Shown here: one piece after another, positions 31,304 through 39,980 of the stretch | How the letters are laid out: each line of letters starts with the position of its first letter | How positions within the stretch are numbered: the stretch's first letter is position 1 | From: Enterovibrio calviensis DSM 14347 | Lineage (GTDB): Bacteria > Pseudomonadota > Gammaproteobacteria > Enterobacterales > Vibrionaceae | Assembly (NCBI RefSeq): GCF_000621165.1 | Contig: NZ_JHZA01000021.1 | Location: 1 to 64,000, forward strand | Length of the DNA: 64,000 nt | Reading direction: 5' to 3' | Notes under the pieces: generated by a model | What the model was told of the DNA's origin: nothing | The model's database searches: none | What the model saw: only the letters and a program-made list of their open reading frames with translations | Made by a program: the position numbers and the translations under genes

Positions 31304-31327
31304 GTCGGCCTTCGTGCCGACTTTTTT
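31304..31327 (+). terminator. Rho-independent terminator between map and glnD
   Basis: Stem GTCGGC/GCCGAC (31304-31309 and 31316-31321) directly followed by six T. It lies 12 bp past the map stop. Confidence 0.85.
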
Positions 31328-31352
31328 ATATTGGCAAGATTCAAGGAAGAAA

Positions 31353-33974
31353 ATGAACGACGTTTTGTGCGCCCCAACCGAGCTTACCGATGAGCAAATC
31401 AACCTTGCAGAGCTTAAAAACCAGCTCGTGCTTTTTGGTGATAATCAAAAAACCGCTTTTTTGAATAACGTGTCGGTCAATGATCTGGTCTACCAACGCT
31501 CAGATTATTTTGACGACCTACTCGCTCGGCTATGGAAGCACTTCAATTTTCATCAACATCCTAACCTTGCACTGGTCGCAGTCGGTGGATACGGTCGCCG
31601 AGAGCTGCACCCCCTTTCTGATATCGATCTATTAATACTCAGTGAAGGCGGGCTCGATAAAGATTATCAAGTTCGTATCAGTGAGTTTGTCACCTTGCTT
31701 TGGGATCTTAAGCTCGAAGTGGGGCATGCGGTACGAACACTGAAAGAGTGTATCGACGTAGGGTTAGACGACCTCACCGTTGCCACAAACCTACAAGAAG
31801 CTCGACTGTTGTGCGGCGGTGAACGCATTTATCATGAGCTCAAAACACAAATCCACTCTGAGCAGTTTTGGCCTAGCGCAAAGTTTTTCGATGCAAAAGT
31901 CAAAGAACAAAAAGAGCGTCATGCGCGTTATCACGACACCGCTTACAACCTAGAACCAGACATCAAATCAAGCCCTGGTGGGCTTCGCGACATCCACACG
32001 CTCAGTTGGATTGCTCGCCGACACTTTGGTGCGACAAGCCTGCGTGAGATGAGCAAGTATGGCTTCCTAACAGACGCTGAATTTCGAGAGCTGGATGAAT
32101 GCCAGACCATGCTGTGGCGCATTCGATTTGCCCTACATCTTGAGTTGCGACGCTATGACAACCGCCTTACCTTCTCACATCAACCATCGGTAGCAGAAAC
32201 ACTGAGCTACAAAGGTGAAGGCAATCGTGGCATTGAGCTCATGATGAAAGACTTCTATCGCACGCTGGGCAGGGTGTCTGAACTGAACAAAATGCTGATC
32301 CGTTTGTTCGAAATCGCGATCCAAGATGAACCTAGCAGCAAGAAAATCGAAAAACTCAGTGATGACTTTCAAAGACGTGGACGTCAAATTGAAGCGCGTA
32401 AGCCCGCCCTCTTTCAAGCGCGCCCTGATACCATCATTGATATGTTCTTGCACATTGCCAATGACAAATCGATTGAGTCCATTTCCGCACCTACCCTTCG
32501 TCAATTACGCACAGCCCGTCGTCGTCTAAATCGCTTCTTGTGTGATATCCCAGAAGCCAAAGAGAAATTCATCGAGCTAACGCGCCACCCTAACGCGTTA
32601 CACAAAGCCTTTTCTCTTATGCACAAACACGGTGTGCTGTCTGCCTACTTGCCGCAGTGGAGCCAAATTGTTGGCCAAATGCAGTTTGACCTCTTCCATG
32701 CATATACTGTTGATGAGCACACGGTGCGCCTGTTAAAACACATCAACAGTTATTCTCAAGAAGAGAATCGCGACAAGCACCCCATTTGTTGCGACGTTTA
32801 CCCGCGTCTCGCCAAACCTGAGTTGCTTCTTCTTGCCGCCATGTTCCATGACATCGGCAAAGGACGCGGCGGCGACCATTCAGTGATTGGCGCTGAAGAA
32901 GCCTATGCCTTTTGCATTGAGCACGACTTTTCTCGCCCAGAAGCCAATTTGGTCAGCTGGTTAGTGGGTAACCACCTGCTCATGTCCGTCACCGCGCAAC
33001 GCCGCGACATCTACGACCCAGAAGTTATTACCGAATTTGCACAGAAGGTACGAGACGAAGAACGACTCGATTACCTTATCTGTCTCACTGTCGCAGACAT
33101 CAATGCCACCAACCCCGAATTGTGGAATAGCTGGAAACGTACACTGCTTGCAGAGCTATATTACTCAACGCAGAAAGCACTGCGTCGTGGACTTGAAAAC
33201 CCACCGGATATGCGTGAACGTATTCGCCACAATCAACATCTTGCCTCTGCGTTACTACGCAAGCACGGTCATACCCCGCGTGACATTGAACTGCTTTGGC
33301 AGCGATTCAAAGCCGATTATTTCTTACGCCACACACACAAACAAATTGCGTGGCATAGTGAGCACATATTGAATCATCACACTGACGAACCTTTGGTGCT
33401 GGTGAGTAAGAATGCCACCCGTGGCGGAACGGAAATCTTCGTTTATAGCCAAGACAAGGCCAGCCTGTTTGCCCGCGTGGTTGCGTCCTTAGACAAGAAA
33501 AACCTCAGCGTTCAAGACGCCCAGATCATGACGAGCAAAGATGGCTTTGCGCTAGACACCTTCATGGTGCTTGATGCCAACAACGATGCCATTTCTGTCG
33601 ATCGCCATGAGAAGATCCGTGAAGGCGTAACTCTTGCCTTAATGCAAGATGGCGCGATTACGATTCCTGTCCGTCGTGCGCCACGAAAACTCATGGCTTT
33701 CAATGTAAAAACCCAAGTCACGTTTTTACCAACGCGAACAGGCCGACGCACCTTACTAGAACTCGTCGCCTTAGATACACCAGGGCTTCTGGCGCGTGTG
33801 GGCGCTGTACTTGCTCGTCAAAAAGTCTCGCTACAAGCGGCCAAAATCACGACCATAGGCGAACGCGCAGAAGACTTCTTTATTGTCACCGATGGCGAGA
33901 GACAGTGCCTGAAGGAAGACGCGCAGCAAGCATTGCGAGAAGCATTGTTTGATGCGATTAATGATGCGAGTTGA
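31353..33974 (+). CDS. glnD: Bifunctional uridylyltransferase/uridylyl-removing enzyme (PII regulator)
   Basis: Nitrogen sensor (873 aa from the chosen start; E. coli 890 aa) that uridylylates PII proteins when glutamine is low and removes UMP when it is high. The nucleotidyltransferase motif GGYGRRELHPLSDIDLLI is N-terminal. The HD domain (MFHDIGKGRGGDHSVIGAEEA) carries uridylyl-removing activity. Two C-terminal ACT domains (from TEIFVYSQDKASLFARVVASL and from LVALDTPGLLARVGAVL) bind glutamine. The ATG at 31353 is preferred over an upstream in-frame start because AGGAAG sits just before it. It lies next to map as in E. coli. Confidence 0.97.
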   Translation: MNDVLCAPTELTDEQINLAELKNQLVLFGDNQKTAFLNNVSVNDLVYQRSDYFDDLLARLWKHFNFHQHPNLALVAVGGYGRRELHPLSDIDLLILSEGGLDKDYQVRISEFVTLLWDLKLEVGHAVRTLKECIDVGLDDLTVATNLQEARLLCGGERIYHELKTQIHSEQFWPSAKFFDAKVKEQKERHARYHDTAYNLEPDIKSSPGGLRDIHTLSWIARRHFGATSLREMSKYGFLTDAEFRELDECQTMLWRIRFALHLELRRYDNRLTFSHQPSVAETLSYKGEGNRGIELMMKDFYRTLGRVSELNKMLIRLFEIAIQDEPSSKKIEKLSDDFQRRGRQIEARKPALFQARPDTIIDMFLHIANDKSIESISAPTLRQLRTARRRLNRFLCDIPEAKEKFIELTRHPNALHKAFSLMHKHGVLSAYLPQWSQIVGQMQFDLFHAYTVDEHTVRLLKHINSYSQEENRDKHPICCDVYPRLAKPELLLLAAMFHDIGKGRGGDHSVIGAEEAYAFCIEHDFSRPEANLVSWLVGNHLLMSVTAQRRDIYDPEVITEFAQKVRDEERLDYLICLTVADINATNPELWNSWKRTLLAELYYSTQKALRRGLENPPDMRERIRHNQHLASALLRKHGHTPRDIELLWQRFKADYFLRHTHKQIAWHSEHILNHHTDEPLVLVSKNATRGGTEIFVYSQDKASLFARVVASLDKKNLSVQDAQIMTSKDGFALDTFMVLDANNDAISVDRHEKIREGVTLALMQDGAITIPVRRAPRKLMAFNVKTQVTFLPTRTGRRTLLELVALDTPGLLARVGAVLARQKVSLQAAKITTIGERAEDFFIVTDGERQCLKEDAQQALREALFDAINDAS

Positions 33975-34140
33975 CGGTGAAAGAAACTGGGTTTTCTCCC
34001 ATATTCAGCATTTTAGGCGATCTCCACCACAAGTCTCAGACATTGATCAGTCATGCTATTGGGTGTGAATAAAAGGTGCTGCTAAAGTGTACGTAATGAA
34101 CAGATAAACTCATATTCAGTGTGTATGCAAAGAGGCAGTT

Positions 34141-34518
34141 ATGTATCAGAATCTACAGAATATCGGTATCGAAAAACCAGAGAACATAGAGCGCTATACC
34201 CTGCGTCAAGAGGCGAACTCTGACACACTGAAGATTTACTTTCACAAAGCGAAAGGCGAGTTGTTTGCTAAGAGCGTGAAGTTCAAATATCCGCGCCAAC
34301 GCAAAAACGTTGTCGTCGACAGTGGCAGTGGTCGCTTCCGCGAAGTCACTGAGATCAATCGCAGCCTTTCTCTGGTCGTCGATGAGCTCGACAAGATCGT
34401 GAGAAAAGAACAAGGCGAGCAAGATACTAAGAAGAAAATCTTGCGTGACCTTCGCCATCTAGAAAAGGTCGTTGCCAGCAAGATCGCCGAGATCGAATCG
34501 GATCTCGAAAAGCTATAG
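34141..34518 (+). CDS. yaeH: UPF0325 family protein (YaeH-like, DUF3461)
   Basis: Conserved cytosolic protein (125 aa; E. coli YaeH about 128 aa) with no known function. The family signature is clear: [21 protein letters not shown], then [14 protein letters not shown]; the C-terminal third is a charged helix ending [12 protein letters not shown]. In E. coli yaeH lies close to glnD and dapD; here it directly follows glnD and dapD is absent. It ends at its own terminator. Confidence 0.93.
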   Translation: MYQNLQNIGIEKPENIERYTLRQEANSDTLKIYFHKAKGELFAKSVKFKYPRQRKNVVVDSGSGRFREVTEINRSLSLVVDELDKIVRKEQGEQDTKKKILRDLRHLEKVVASKIAEIESDLEKL

Positions 34519-34545
34519 CTTAAAGCGTTAGCGCCGAACTTTGAT

Positions 34546-34576
34546 AAAAAAACCGCCTTATACAGGGCGGTTTTTT
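34546..34576 (+). terminator. Rho-independent terminator, bidirectional
   Basis: Stem AACCGCC/GGCGGTT (34551-34557 and 34566-34572) flanked by an A-run on one side and a run of six T on the other. It ends the yaeH-like gene and probably also the convergent truC unit. Confidence 0.88.
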
Positions 34577-34621
34577 GTTTAGGTGTGTTAACCCAGTATT
34601 AAACCGATACGGCTGCCTACT

Positions 34622-35353
34622 TTAAAGTTTCTCGCTTAATCCAAGCCCATCCAGCACTCGACGCCAAACCGAATCCACCTTAGCTTCAATGGTTATCAAT
34701 TCTTCTGTTACTGGGTGAGAAAACTGCGTGCTTGATGCATGAAGAAGAAGCTGATGACACTCAAACTCATCTCGGAATAATCGGTTATGCCGACCATCAC
34801 CATGGTTTACATCCCCCACAATGTGATGGCTCAAGTGGTGCATATGGCGACGCAACTGGTGCTTTCGTCCGGTATGCGGTTTCATTTCCACCAGCGTGTA
34901 TCTGCAGCTCTGGTAACGTCCCATCGGGATCGCTAACTCAGCATGCGCTAGCGGTTCATATTCTGTGATCGCTTCTTTCGCTTCGGGTTCTTTTGTGGCT
35001 TTTTTATCGGCGATCTTATCTAGCTCTTCCTTCAAAGGATAATCGAGCGTTGCCCCTTCCTGAATCCAACCTCTAACAATCGCGTGATACGTCTTTTGAA
35101 TGTCTCGCCCTGCAAATTTAGGCATCATTTGTGATGCCATCTCTGAAGACAAGGCAAACAACAAAACGCCAGATGTCGGTCTATCTAAGCGATGCAACGG
35201 ATAGACGTGCTGCCCTATTTGATCACGTAGCGTTTGCATGACAAAACGGGTTTCCCCTTTGTCCAACCAAGAGCGATGCACAAGCATGCCAGAGGGTTTG
35301 TTGACGGCAATCAGCCATTCATCGCGATAAAGTACTTCTAATTCAATTTGCAT
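34622..35353 (-). CDS. truC: tRNA pseudouridine(65) synthase TruC
   Basis: RluA-family pseudouridine synthase (243 aa; E. coli 260 aa) modifying U65 of tRNA-Ile and tRNA-Asp. VLYRDEWLIAVNKPSGMLVHRSWLD and the catalytic motif PLHRLDRPTSGVLLFA (Asp in HRLDRPTSG) are close to E. coli TruC; TGRKHQLRRHMHHLSHHIVGD is the other conserved block. It starts 12 bp after yqcC, the same order as in E. coli. Confidence 0.95.
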   Translation of the reverse strand: MQIELEVLYRDEWLIAVNKPSGMLVHRSWLDKGETRFVMQTLRDQIGQHVYPLHRLDRPTSGVLLFALSSEMASQMMPKFAGRDIQKTYHAIVRGWIQEGATLDYPLKEELDKIADKKATKEPEAKEAITEYEPLAHAELAIPMGRYQSCRYTLVEMKPHTGRKHQLRRHMHHLSHHIVGDVNHGDGRHNRLFRDEFECHQLLLHASSTQFSHPVTEELITIEAKVDSVWRRVLDGLGLSEKL

Positions 35354-35365
35354 CTTACTTCGGTA

Positions 35366-35692
35366 TCACTGAGAAGGAGTTTGAAAAAGGGCGTCAATGT
35401 CTTGAGATACACGCGTAATGTCAGCGTGTCCCTGAGCACCTTGAAGCGCCTCTTCTACATAGGGAGAAATGGAAAACGAAATCGGAAGTGGGTGCATATG
35501 CGCCGTTAGGAACCACATTTTCGGGATAAAGATCCATTGCAACCATTCCGCACATGTCAGGGTATCAATAGCAAAAGGTTCTTTGCTCCCCAAAGCTTCA
35601 GTTGACGGAGACGTTTCTTGCCAATGCCCATGGTGCTCGAGCGCTTGCTGCAACTGTGCGAGTAGCGCCTCAACTTCTTGGTGTTTGCTCAT
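35366..35692 (-). CDS. yqcC: YqcC family protein (DUF446)
   Basis: Small cytosolic protein (108 aa) of the DUF446/YqcC family; FAIDTLTCAEWLQWIFIPKMW is the conserved core, with PISFSISPYVEEAL near the C terminus. Function is unknown; it is always near truC in enterobacteria and vibrios. It forms a bicistron with truC. In E. coli csrB lies next to yqcC, and a CsrB-family RNA is also found 1.6 kb away here. Confidence 0.92.
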   Translation of the reverse strand: MSKHQEVEALLAQLQQALEHHGHWQETSPSTEALGSKEPFAIDTLTCAEWLQWIFIPKMWFLTAHMHPLPISFSISPYVEEALQGAQGHADITRVSQDIDALFQTPSQ

Positions 35693-35872
35693 AGAATCAT
35701 TCTCTTCTTTCGCCGCATGGGTTGAAATTTCGATATGACGCTAGCATATCATCATTCATAACACGCAGTGAAAAGGCCTGTTACCTTTCAAGCCCGCGTT
35801 CATTAGGGATGATTGGTATACTGTTCGCCTCTCGCTCTCCGCCAACGATGGCAAGCAAATTTAGAAGTTATC

Positions 35873-36916
35873 ATGGAAAATACGCTTTCTCTCAACGCCA
35901 TTTTTACTCAGGCGAATTGTGAATTTGTCGCTTTTGATTTAAGCCGACGTGTCACTGAAATCAGTAATAAGGACTTTGTCGCCATCGAAGAAAACCGCGT
36001 GGCATACCCCTATCCAGCACAGCAAAACGCGCAAATGGGCATCGCCTTCTGGCAACCTAATCAACCCCCTTGGGTTTGGTTTTTGAAGATGCCACTCGAT
36101 GAGCGAGGGCTACTTAAACAAGCGGCGCTTGGTGATTTCATTCAATACGTTGCTTCAGCCATGGGATCACGTCTCGACAAAAATCCAACAGAAGAAGAAC
36201 AAGAAAAACTGGCCGCTAATCCATACACGTTTAAGCCGCAAGATGACAAGAAAGCCATGTTCCATGCTTTCTTGACGGATAGATTGCAGCAGCCTGCCAG
36301 CCAATATTACGACCATGCGCAGCACTACACGTCCGGCGAACTCGGTTGGGATAAATGGCAAGGTGTTGGTCTGCAAGGTCTTGCTGATCTGTGCGCAAGA
36401 ATGGATCGCCATAACAACGCCACGAGAATTCGCAAAGCGGTTGGTAACATGCCAACCACGCCCAAGTACGCATTGTTAGGTTGCTTGGAACACTGCGAGA
36501 TCCCAGATGCACTGGCATCGCGAATCGAAGAACATATTAATGAAATGCTGCACGCCGAAGAGGCCGATCTGTTTTTACTCGCCGCTCACGTTCGTGCTTT
36601 AGCTGGCGCATCGCCAGAAACACAACATGTACTGCTTGAAAAACTACTCGCGATACCGGCTCTTAGGCACCGCGAAATGTTGATAGCCATAGCTGGGCGA
36701 TGTTGGCAATCACTCACTGATGAGCGTCTTTTGGACACATTTCTTATTGCCGTCGCCGATCAAGACGATCATGCCTTCTTCCAACAAATGGTTGCCGATC
36801 TGGTGATGATCCCCGCTCTTCGCCCGCACGTGTTGTCCTTACTACACGGCAGCGCATCAGACGCATTGATGCGCGCAGTTCAGCAGTTACAAGAACGCAT
36901 TAAGGCTTCATCATGA
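35873..36916 (+). CDS. DUF3549 family protein
   Basis: Cytosolic protein (347 aa) of a Vibrio/Shewanella-type family of unknown function. Recognised from the N terminus MENTLSLNAIFTQANCEFVAFDLSRRV and the middle block VWFLKMPLDERGLLKQAALGDFIQYV. The C-terminal half is helical with repeat-like segments (ALLGCLEHCEIPDALASRIEE and similar), resembling a HEAT-like array. The frame extends upstream to 35813, but the ATG at 35873 begins the conserved N terminus. It overlaps the next gene by 4 bases (ATGA). Confidence 0.85.
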   Translation: MENTLSLNAIFTQANCEFVAFDLSRRVTEISNKDFVAIEENRVAYPYPAQQNAQMGIAFWQPNQPPWVWFLKMPLDERGLLKQAALGDFIQYVASAMGSRLDKNPTEEEQEKLAANPYTFKPQDDKKAMFHAFLTDRLQQPASQYYDHAQHYTSGELGWDKWQGVGLQGLADLCARMDRHNNATRIRKAVGNMPTTPKYALLGCLEHCEIPDALASRIEEHINEMLHAEEADLFLLAAHVRALAGASPETQHVLLEKLLAIPALRHREMLIAIAGRCWQSLTDERLLDTFLIAVADQDDHAFFQQMVADLVMIPALRPHVLSLLHGSASDALMRAVQQLQERIKASS

Positions 36917-37221
36917 TCACGGATTTATTCTGGATAATTGTGATTGCTATTGCTGCCAGCATATTCTGGCAGCAACGACGTCAAAGTGAGTTGGCGAAAC
37001 AGTTCATTCAGCGCCGCTGTCAGCAAATGGAAGTGCAATTGATCTCCATTGCTCGTGGTAGCCACAGTTTTGGCTGGCCAAAGGGCCCGCTCAATATCCA
37101 AACGCGCTATTACTTTGAGTTTTCTGTGAATGGCATCGATTGCTATCAAGGCTATGCGACGATGCGAGGAATGCGCTTACAAGATGTGTATATGCCAGCA
37201 TATCCGATTCAAGAGGAATGA
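36913..37221 (+). CDS. DUF3301 domain-containing membrane-anchored protein
   Basis: A 102-aa protein with one N-terminal membrane segment (LFWIIVIAIAASIFW, about residues 5-19) and a soluble domain containing RCQQMEVQLISIARGSH and RYYFEFSVNGIDCYQGYATM, the DUF3301 signature. Function is unknown. The ATGA overlap with DUF3549 means coupled translation; the pair is conserved in vibrios. The 97-bp gap to the CsrB terminator shows nothing more. Confidence 0.87.
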   Translation: MITDLFWIIVIAIAASIFWQQRRQSELAKQFIQRRCQQMEVQLISIARGSHSFGWPKGPLNIQTRYYFEFSVNGIDCYQGYATMRGMRLQDVYMPAYPIQEE

Positions 37222-37317
37222 GGGCGTATTGAGGTGAGTGCGGGCGATACAGGATATTGTCTCCCGATCACGCCTATTTTTCACACTGTGTTTAAACGGC
37301 AATATTTTTAAACGCAG

Positions 37318-37737
37318 AAAAAAGAACGGGCGCGACTTTCGTCGCGCCCTGAGGTCTTACTTGCAGCTATCCTGCTACGAATGTGCTCCCTGCATCATTC
37401 CATGATCAGTGGCTGAATCCTTCAGCTTTATCCTTATCTCTCCGTCCTGGAGGTGTCCTTCGGTCTTACCTTGACCCGTCGAGTCATCCTGTCTCGATTC
37501 TCGTCCTCGTCCTGAGGGTGTCCTTTACTTCATCCTGAAGTGGTTCCTTAAGCCCCCATCCTGGGTTGTCCTAAGTGTCTTCCTGACCAGTAAATATCCT
37601 ATTTACTGCTACGTTCCATCCGTGTCCCTAATGCCGCATTCCTTGCTAGTAACACAATCCGTGCGCTACCTGCTCATCCTGAGCTAACCAAGTCCGTGGT
37701 GTTAGTTCCTGTTCCGTATGTCAGTATCCTTCCGACA
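37318..37737 (-). ncRNA. csrB: CsrB-family small RNA (CsrA-sequestering)
   Basis: No protein is encoded here, yet the minus-strand RNA carries about 29 GGA trinucleotides in some 370 nt. About nine are CAGGA and about seven AAGGA, many in short hairpin loops such as CAGGATG. This is the hallmark of RNAs that titrate the translational regulator CsrA/RsmA. The 3' end is a strong terminator with stem GGGCGCGAC/GTCGCGCCC (37328-37336 and 37341-37349) and a U-run ending near 37318. The 5' end near 37737 is inferred from a -10 element. The length, about 420 nt, equals known CsrB RNAs. Synteny supports it: E. coli csrB sits between yqcC and syd, and both genes flank this locus. Opposite-strand TCC richness explains the odd composition. 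Confidence 0.93.
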
Positions 37738-37743
37738 CCGCAA

Positions 37744-37771
37744 AGATTACGCGAACCACATTTATGCACAA
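37744..37771 (-). promoter_or_regulatory. Probable csrB promoter
   Basis: On the minus strand a -10-like TAATCT (37744-37749) and a poor -35-like TTGTGC (37766-37771) are 16 bp apart, with the predicted RNA start 7-8 bases downstream. The weak -35 fits an activator-dependent promoter. Confidence 0.55.
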
Positions 37772-37902
37772 GCCATGAATGAATGATCGATCTCTCACTT
37801 TACGTTAAACACTAATCAGGAAAACATAACCAACTGAAAATATTGATATTTAAAAACGTTAGAGAGAATATCACCCTGCAAAAAACAGGATATTCCTACT
37901 TG

Positions 37903-37924
37903 CTTGTAAGAGATCTCTCACAAG
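37903..37924. promoter_or_regulatory. Putative UvrY/GacA (VarA) binding box
   Basis: A 22-bp near-perfect palindrome with core TGTAAG-N6-CTCACA (37905-37922). The GacA/UvrY consensus is TGTAAG-N6-CTTACA, so it differs at one position. Its centre lies about 177 bp upstream of the predicted csrB start; distal upstream sites around -180 are typical for csrB/rsmZ-type genes. It also lies 65 bp ahead of the divergent DUF2789 gene. Confidence 0.78.
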
Positions 37925-37988
37925 CGGTTGGGACAGCTTACTCATCCAGCTTCTATACTTTCTAAAATCATCCAAAAGAGCATCGCCA

Positions 37989-38222
37989 ATGGAAGTATTC
38001 ACGCACGATCTTGAACACCTGTTTCAGCAATTAGGTCTACCATCAGACGCCGCGGATATTCGTTCGTTTATTGAGGAACATAGTTTGTCGGACGAAGAGA
38101 ATTTATTGACGGCAACATTTTGGACGACGAGCCAACGTCAATTTTTAGAAGAGGCAAAATCACAAGATGCAGATTGGGTCGAGCAAATCGATATCCTAGA
38201 TACTCTGTTGCGCAAGGCATAA
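37989..38222 (+). CDS. DUF2789 family protein
   Basis: Small acidic cytosolic protein (77 aa) with the DUF2789 pattern: HDLEHLFQQLGLPSDAADIRSFIEEH, then ATFWTTSQRQFLEEA and ADWVEQIDILDTLLR. Function is unknown. It is divergent from csrB and its start is only 65 bp from the UvrY-type box, so the box could influence both. It is monocistronic or followed by the small gene at 38301 (78 bp away). Confidence 0.85.
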   Translation: MEVFTHDLEHLFQQLGLPSDAADIRSFIEEHSLSDEENLLTATFWTTSQRQFLEEAKSQDADWVEQIDILDTLLRKA

Positions 38223-38300
38223 ACTTCCTGTATTCATCGGTACCCATTAGCGGATAACATTGTTCATGCCGCAACATGATGATGAATAAGGGATAGCACC

Positions 38301-38594
38301 ATGAGCACTGACTTTACCCCAATTTTAGAGCAAGCCATTCAATCTCTTCTACGAGAGGGCAAAGATCCGAGTATCGCACTCGTTAAAAGCAGGCTAAGCC
38401 AGCCGGTGCCAATGCCATTGATCATCAGTGCACTACAACGCTGGAAAAAAAGTGGCAAGGTGCCGAAGATCGAGGTGGTCACCAGTGAAAAAAGCGCTGA
38501 GGAGAAAATTGAAGCGTTGGAAGGCCAAGTCAAGGCGTTAACCGCAAGGCTTGAAGCCTTAGAGCAACGCCTAATTACAAGCAACAAAAACTAG
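38301..38594 (+). CDS. Small protein with N-terminal helical domain and C-terminal coiled coil, function unknown
   Basis: A 97-aa protein that I do not recognise with certainty. The first half (ILEQAIQSLLREGKDPSIALVKSRLSQPVPMPLIISALQRWKKSG) looks like a helix-turn-helix reminiscent of the KfrA N-terminal DNA-binding domain. The C-terminal part (EEKIEALEGQVKALTARLEALEQRL) has clear leucine heptads, so dimerisation is likely. A nucleoid- or DNA-binding role is inference. It has a reasonable ribosome-binding site (GGGATAG) and ends exactly where the convergent DUF2310 gene ends. Confidence 0.72.
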   Translation: MSTDFTPILEQAIQSLLREGKDPSIALVKSRLSQPVPMPLIISALQRWKKSGKVPKIEVVTSEKSAEEKIEALEGQVKALTARLEALEQRLITSNKN

Positions 38595-39368
38595 TTACTG
38601 AAAGTCCCACGACAAGTTAGACACGATACGACAGCTATCGCATTTAAAATGGAATACGTCATGAAGCGGGGTTTCTAACGACCAATCACCGCCACATTTG
38701 GGGCATTTTCTCGCCAGTTCAGATTCAGCATCATTCCCGCCTACACGGTATTGGTAATAGTAAGTGGGGACTTTGGTGATGTACTCAATCCGGCCACGAA
38801 TGTCCCAGCCTTTTCGAAACAGAAGGCTGTCCACATCCTGAATTTCAGCCAAAGCTGCATGTTCTGCTTTGAACGAGCCTGCCATTTGGATCTCGTCGCA
38901 CGCTTGCCATTCGGTTTGCCATTTAATTTCCGCTTTGTGGTCACCATTGAAGGTGGCAGGAAAGCGATACAACGGAATTGGCAATAACGTTTCACCGCAG
39001 CGTAACGGCGAGCAGGTATGCACATACGTGGTGTACATCACTTGCCATGAGCGATCTTCAACTTGGGCACTTTCTTCCGAGTTAATATCACGCCCCAGCA
39101 CTTTTAACTTCGGCGATAACAAACACGCATCAGACAATTGGCGTATTTTCAACGCGACCTGAGGACTATGGTATTTAGGATTTAGGCTATCTTTTTCTGG
39201 GCACACGGCACGCACATGAAACACCCCCTCCCCCATGACCATTGGAAACTCTCGACCTAACACCTGTCCGTTATAGCGTAAGGCATCCATCAACCCATTA
39301 ACTGAGCGATCCACGGCAGAGATCGTCGTGTCATCAAAGCACTCAAAGGTCAGTTCAACCACATACAT
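38595..39368 (-). CDS. DUF2310 family Zn-ribbon-containing protein
   Basis: Cytosolic protein (257 aa) of the DUF2310 family, annotated in vibrios as a possible nucleic-acid-binding zinc-ribbon protein. A C-terminal zinc ribbon is formed by CPKCGGDW and, 15 residues on, CDSC. The N terminus MYVVELTFECFDDTTISAVDRSVNGLMDALRY and the central block with SWQVMYTTYVHTCSPLRCGE are family features. It starts 4 bp after syd stops, so the two are one operon. Function is not known. Confidence 0.87.
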   Translation of the reverse strand: MYVVELTFECFDDTTISAVDRSVNGLMDALRYNGQVLGREFPMVMGEGVFHVRAVCPEKDSLNPKYHSPQVALKIRQLSDACLLSPKLKVLGRDINSEESAQVEDRSWQVMYTTYVHTCSPLRCGETLLPIPLYRFPATFNGDHKAEIKWQTEWQACDEIQMAGSFKAEHAALAEIQDVDSLLFRKGWDIRGRIEYITKVPTYYYQYRVGGNDAESELARKCPKCGGDWSLETPLHDVFHFKCDSCRIVSNLSWDFQ

Positions 39369-39372
39369 ACAA

Positions 39373-39918
39373 CTAGGCCTCCGGCGTCAACATACCGAGA
39401 AACGTCACGACGTTGGGAGCGAGTACATTGCGCTCTTTCGTCCCGATACGCTCTTTAATGACTTCACCTGTCACGCTACAAATCGACACCACATCGAATT
39501 CATCATCCGTTGAGGCGATGAAAACGGTTGGGTTCTGCTTTAATCGCTTTTGCATGAGCAAATGACCCAGCATATTCTCTTGCAGGCGGGGTAAATCCTC
39601 ATCACTCCATACCTGAATAAGTTCTAGAGAGTGACCATTGAATGATGCGGTCATATCGCCACAGTAAAGACCCGCATAAAACGCCTTGATGTCTTCATGT
39701 AGACTAATACCAATACCGTCTTCAACATTGCTGAAGTCAGCAGGCTCGTCTCGCATCACTGGCTGCCAAATCACCGTGTCATCGGTTTCTTGCAACACGC
39801 ATGGAGAGGCTAGGCCGAAATAGGCGTCGCTTTGAGGTTTTGAACCATGTTGTGTATTCCAAGCATCGACAAAACGCTCGCTGAACGACCAAAGCGCATG
39901 AGTGACAGAGTGATTCAT
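39373..39918 (-). CDS. syd: SecY-interacting protein Syd
   Basis: Small protein (181 aa, same length as E. coli Syd) that binds SecY at the inner face of the membrane and may proofread translocon assembly. HALWSFSERFVDAWNTQHG at the N terminus, then IKAFYAGLYCGDMTA and LPRLQENMLGHLLMQKRLK are characteristic. The frame starts with TTG at 39924; the ATG at 39918 is preferred. It is divergent from queF, as in E. coli. Confidence 0.94.
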   Translation of the reverse strand: MNHSVTHALWSFSERFVDAWNTQHGSKPQSDAYFGLASPCVLQETDDTVIWQPVMRDEPADFSNVEDGIGISLHEDIKAFYAGLYCGDMTASFNGHSLELIQVWSDEDLPRLQENMLGHLLMQKRLKQNPTVFIASTDDEFDVVSICSVTGEVIKERIGTKERNVLAPNVVTFLGMLTPEA

Positions 39919-39980
39919 TAGCAAGATTCCTCAAGATTCAGTAAACTTTGCGCATTCTAATCGATCCGTGGCAAAACCGT

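Noticed and set aside
37340-37740. Recurring TCCT/ATCC words that could be read as a short repeat array or CRISPR
   Set aside because: Spacing is irregular and there are no direct repeats of 20 bp or more; the words are the complement of GGA motifs in a CsrB-type RNA.
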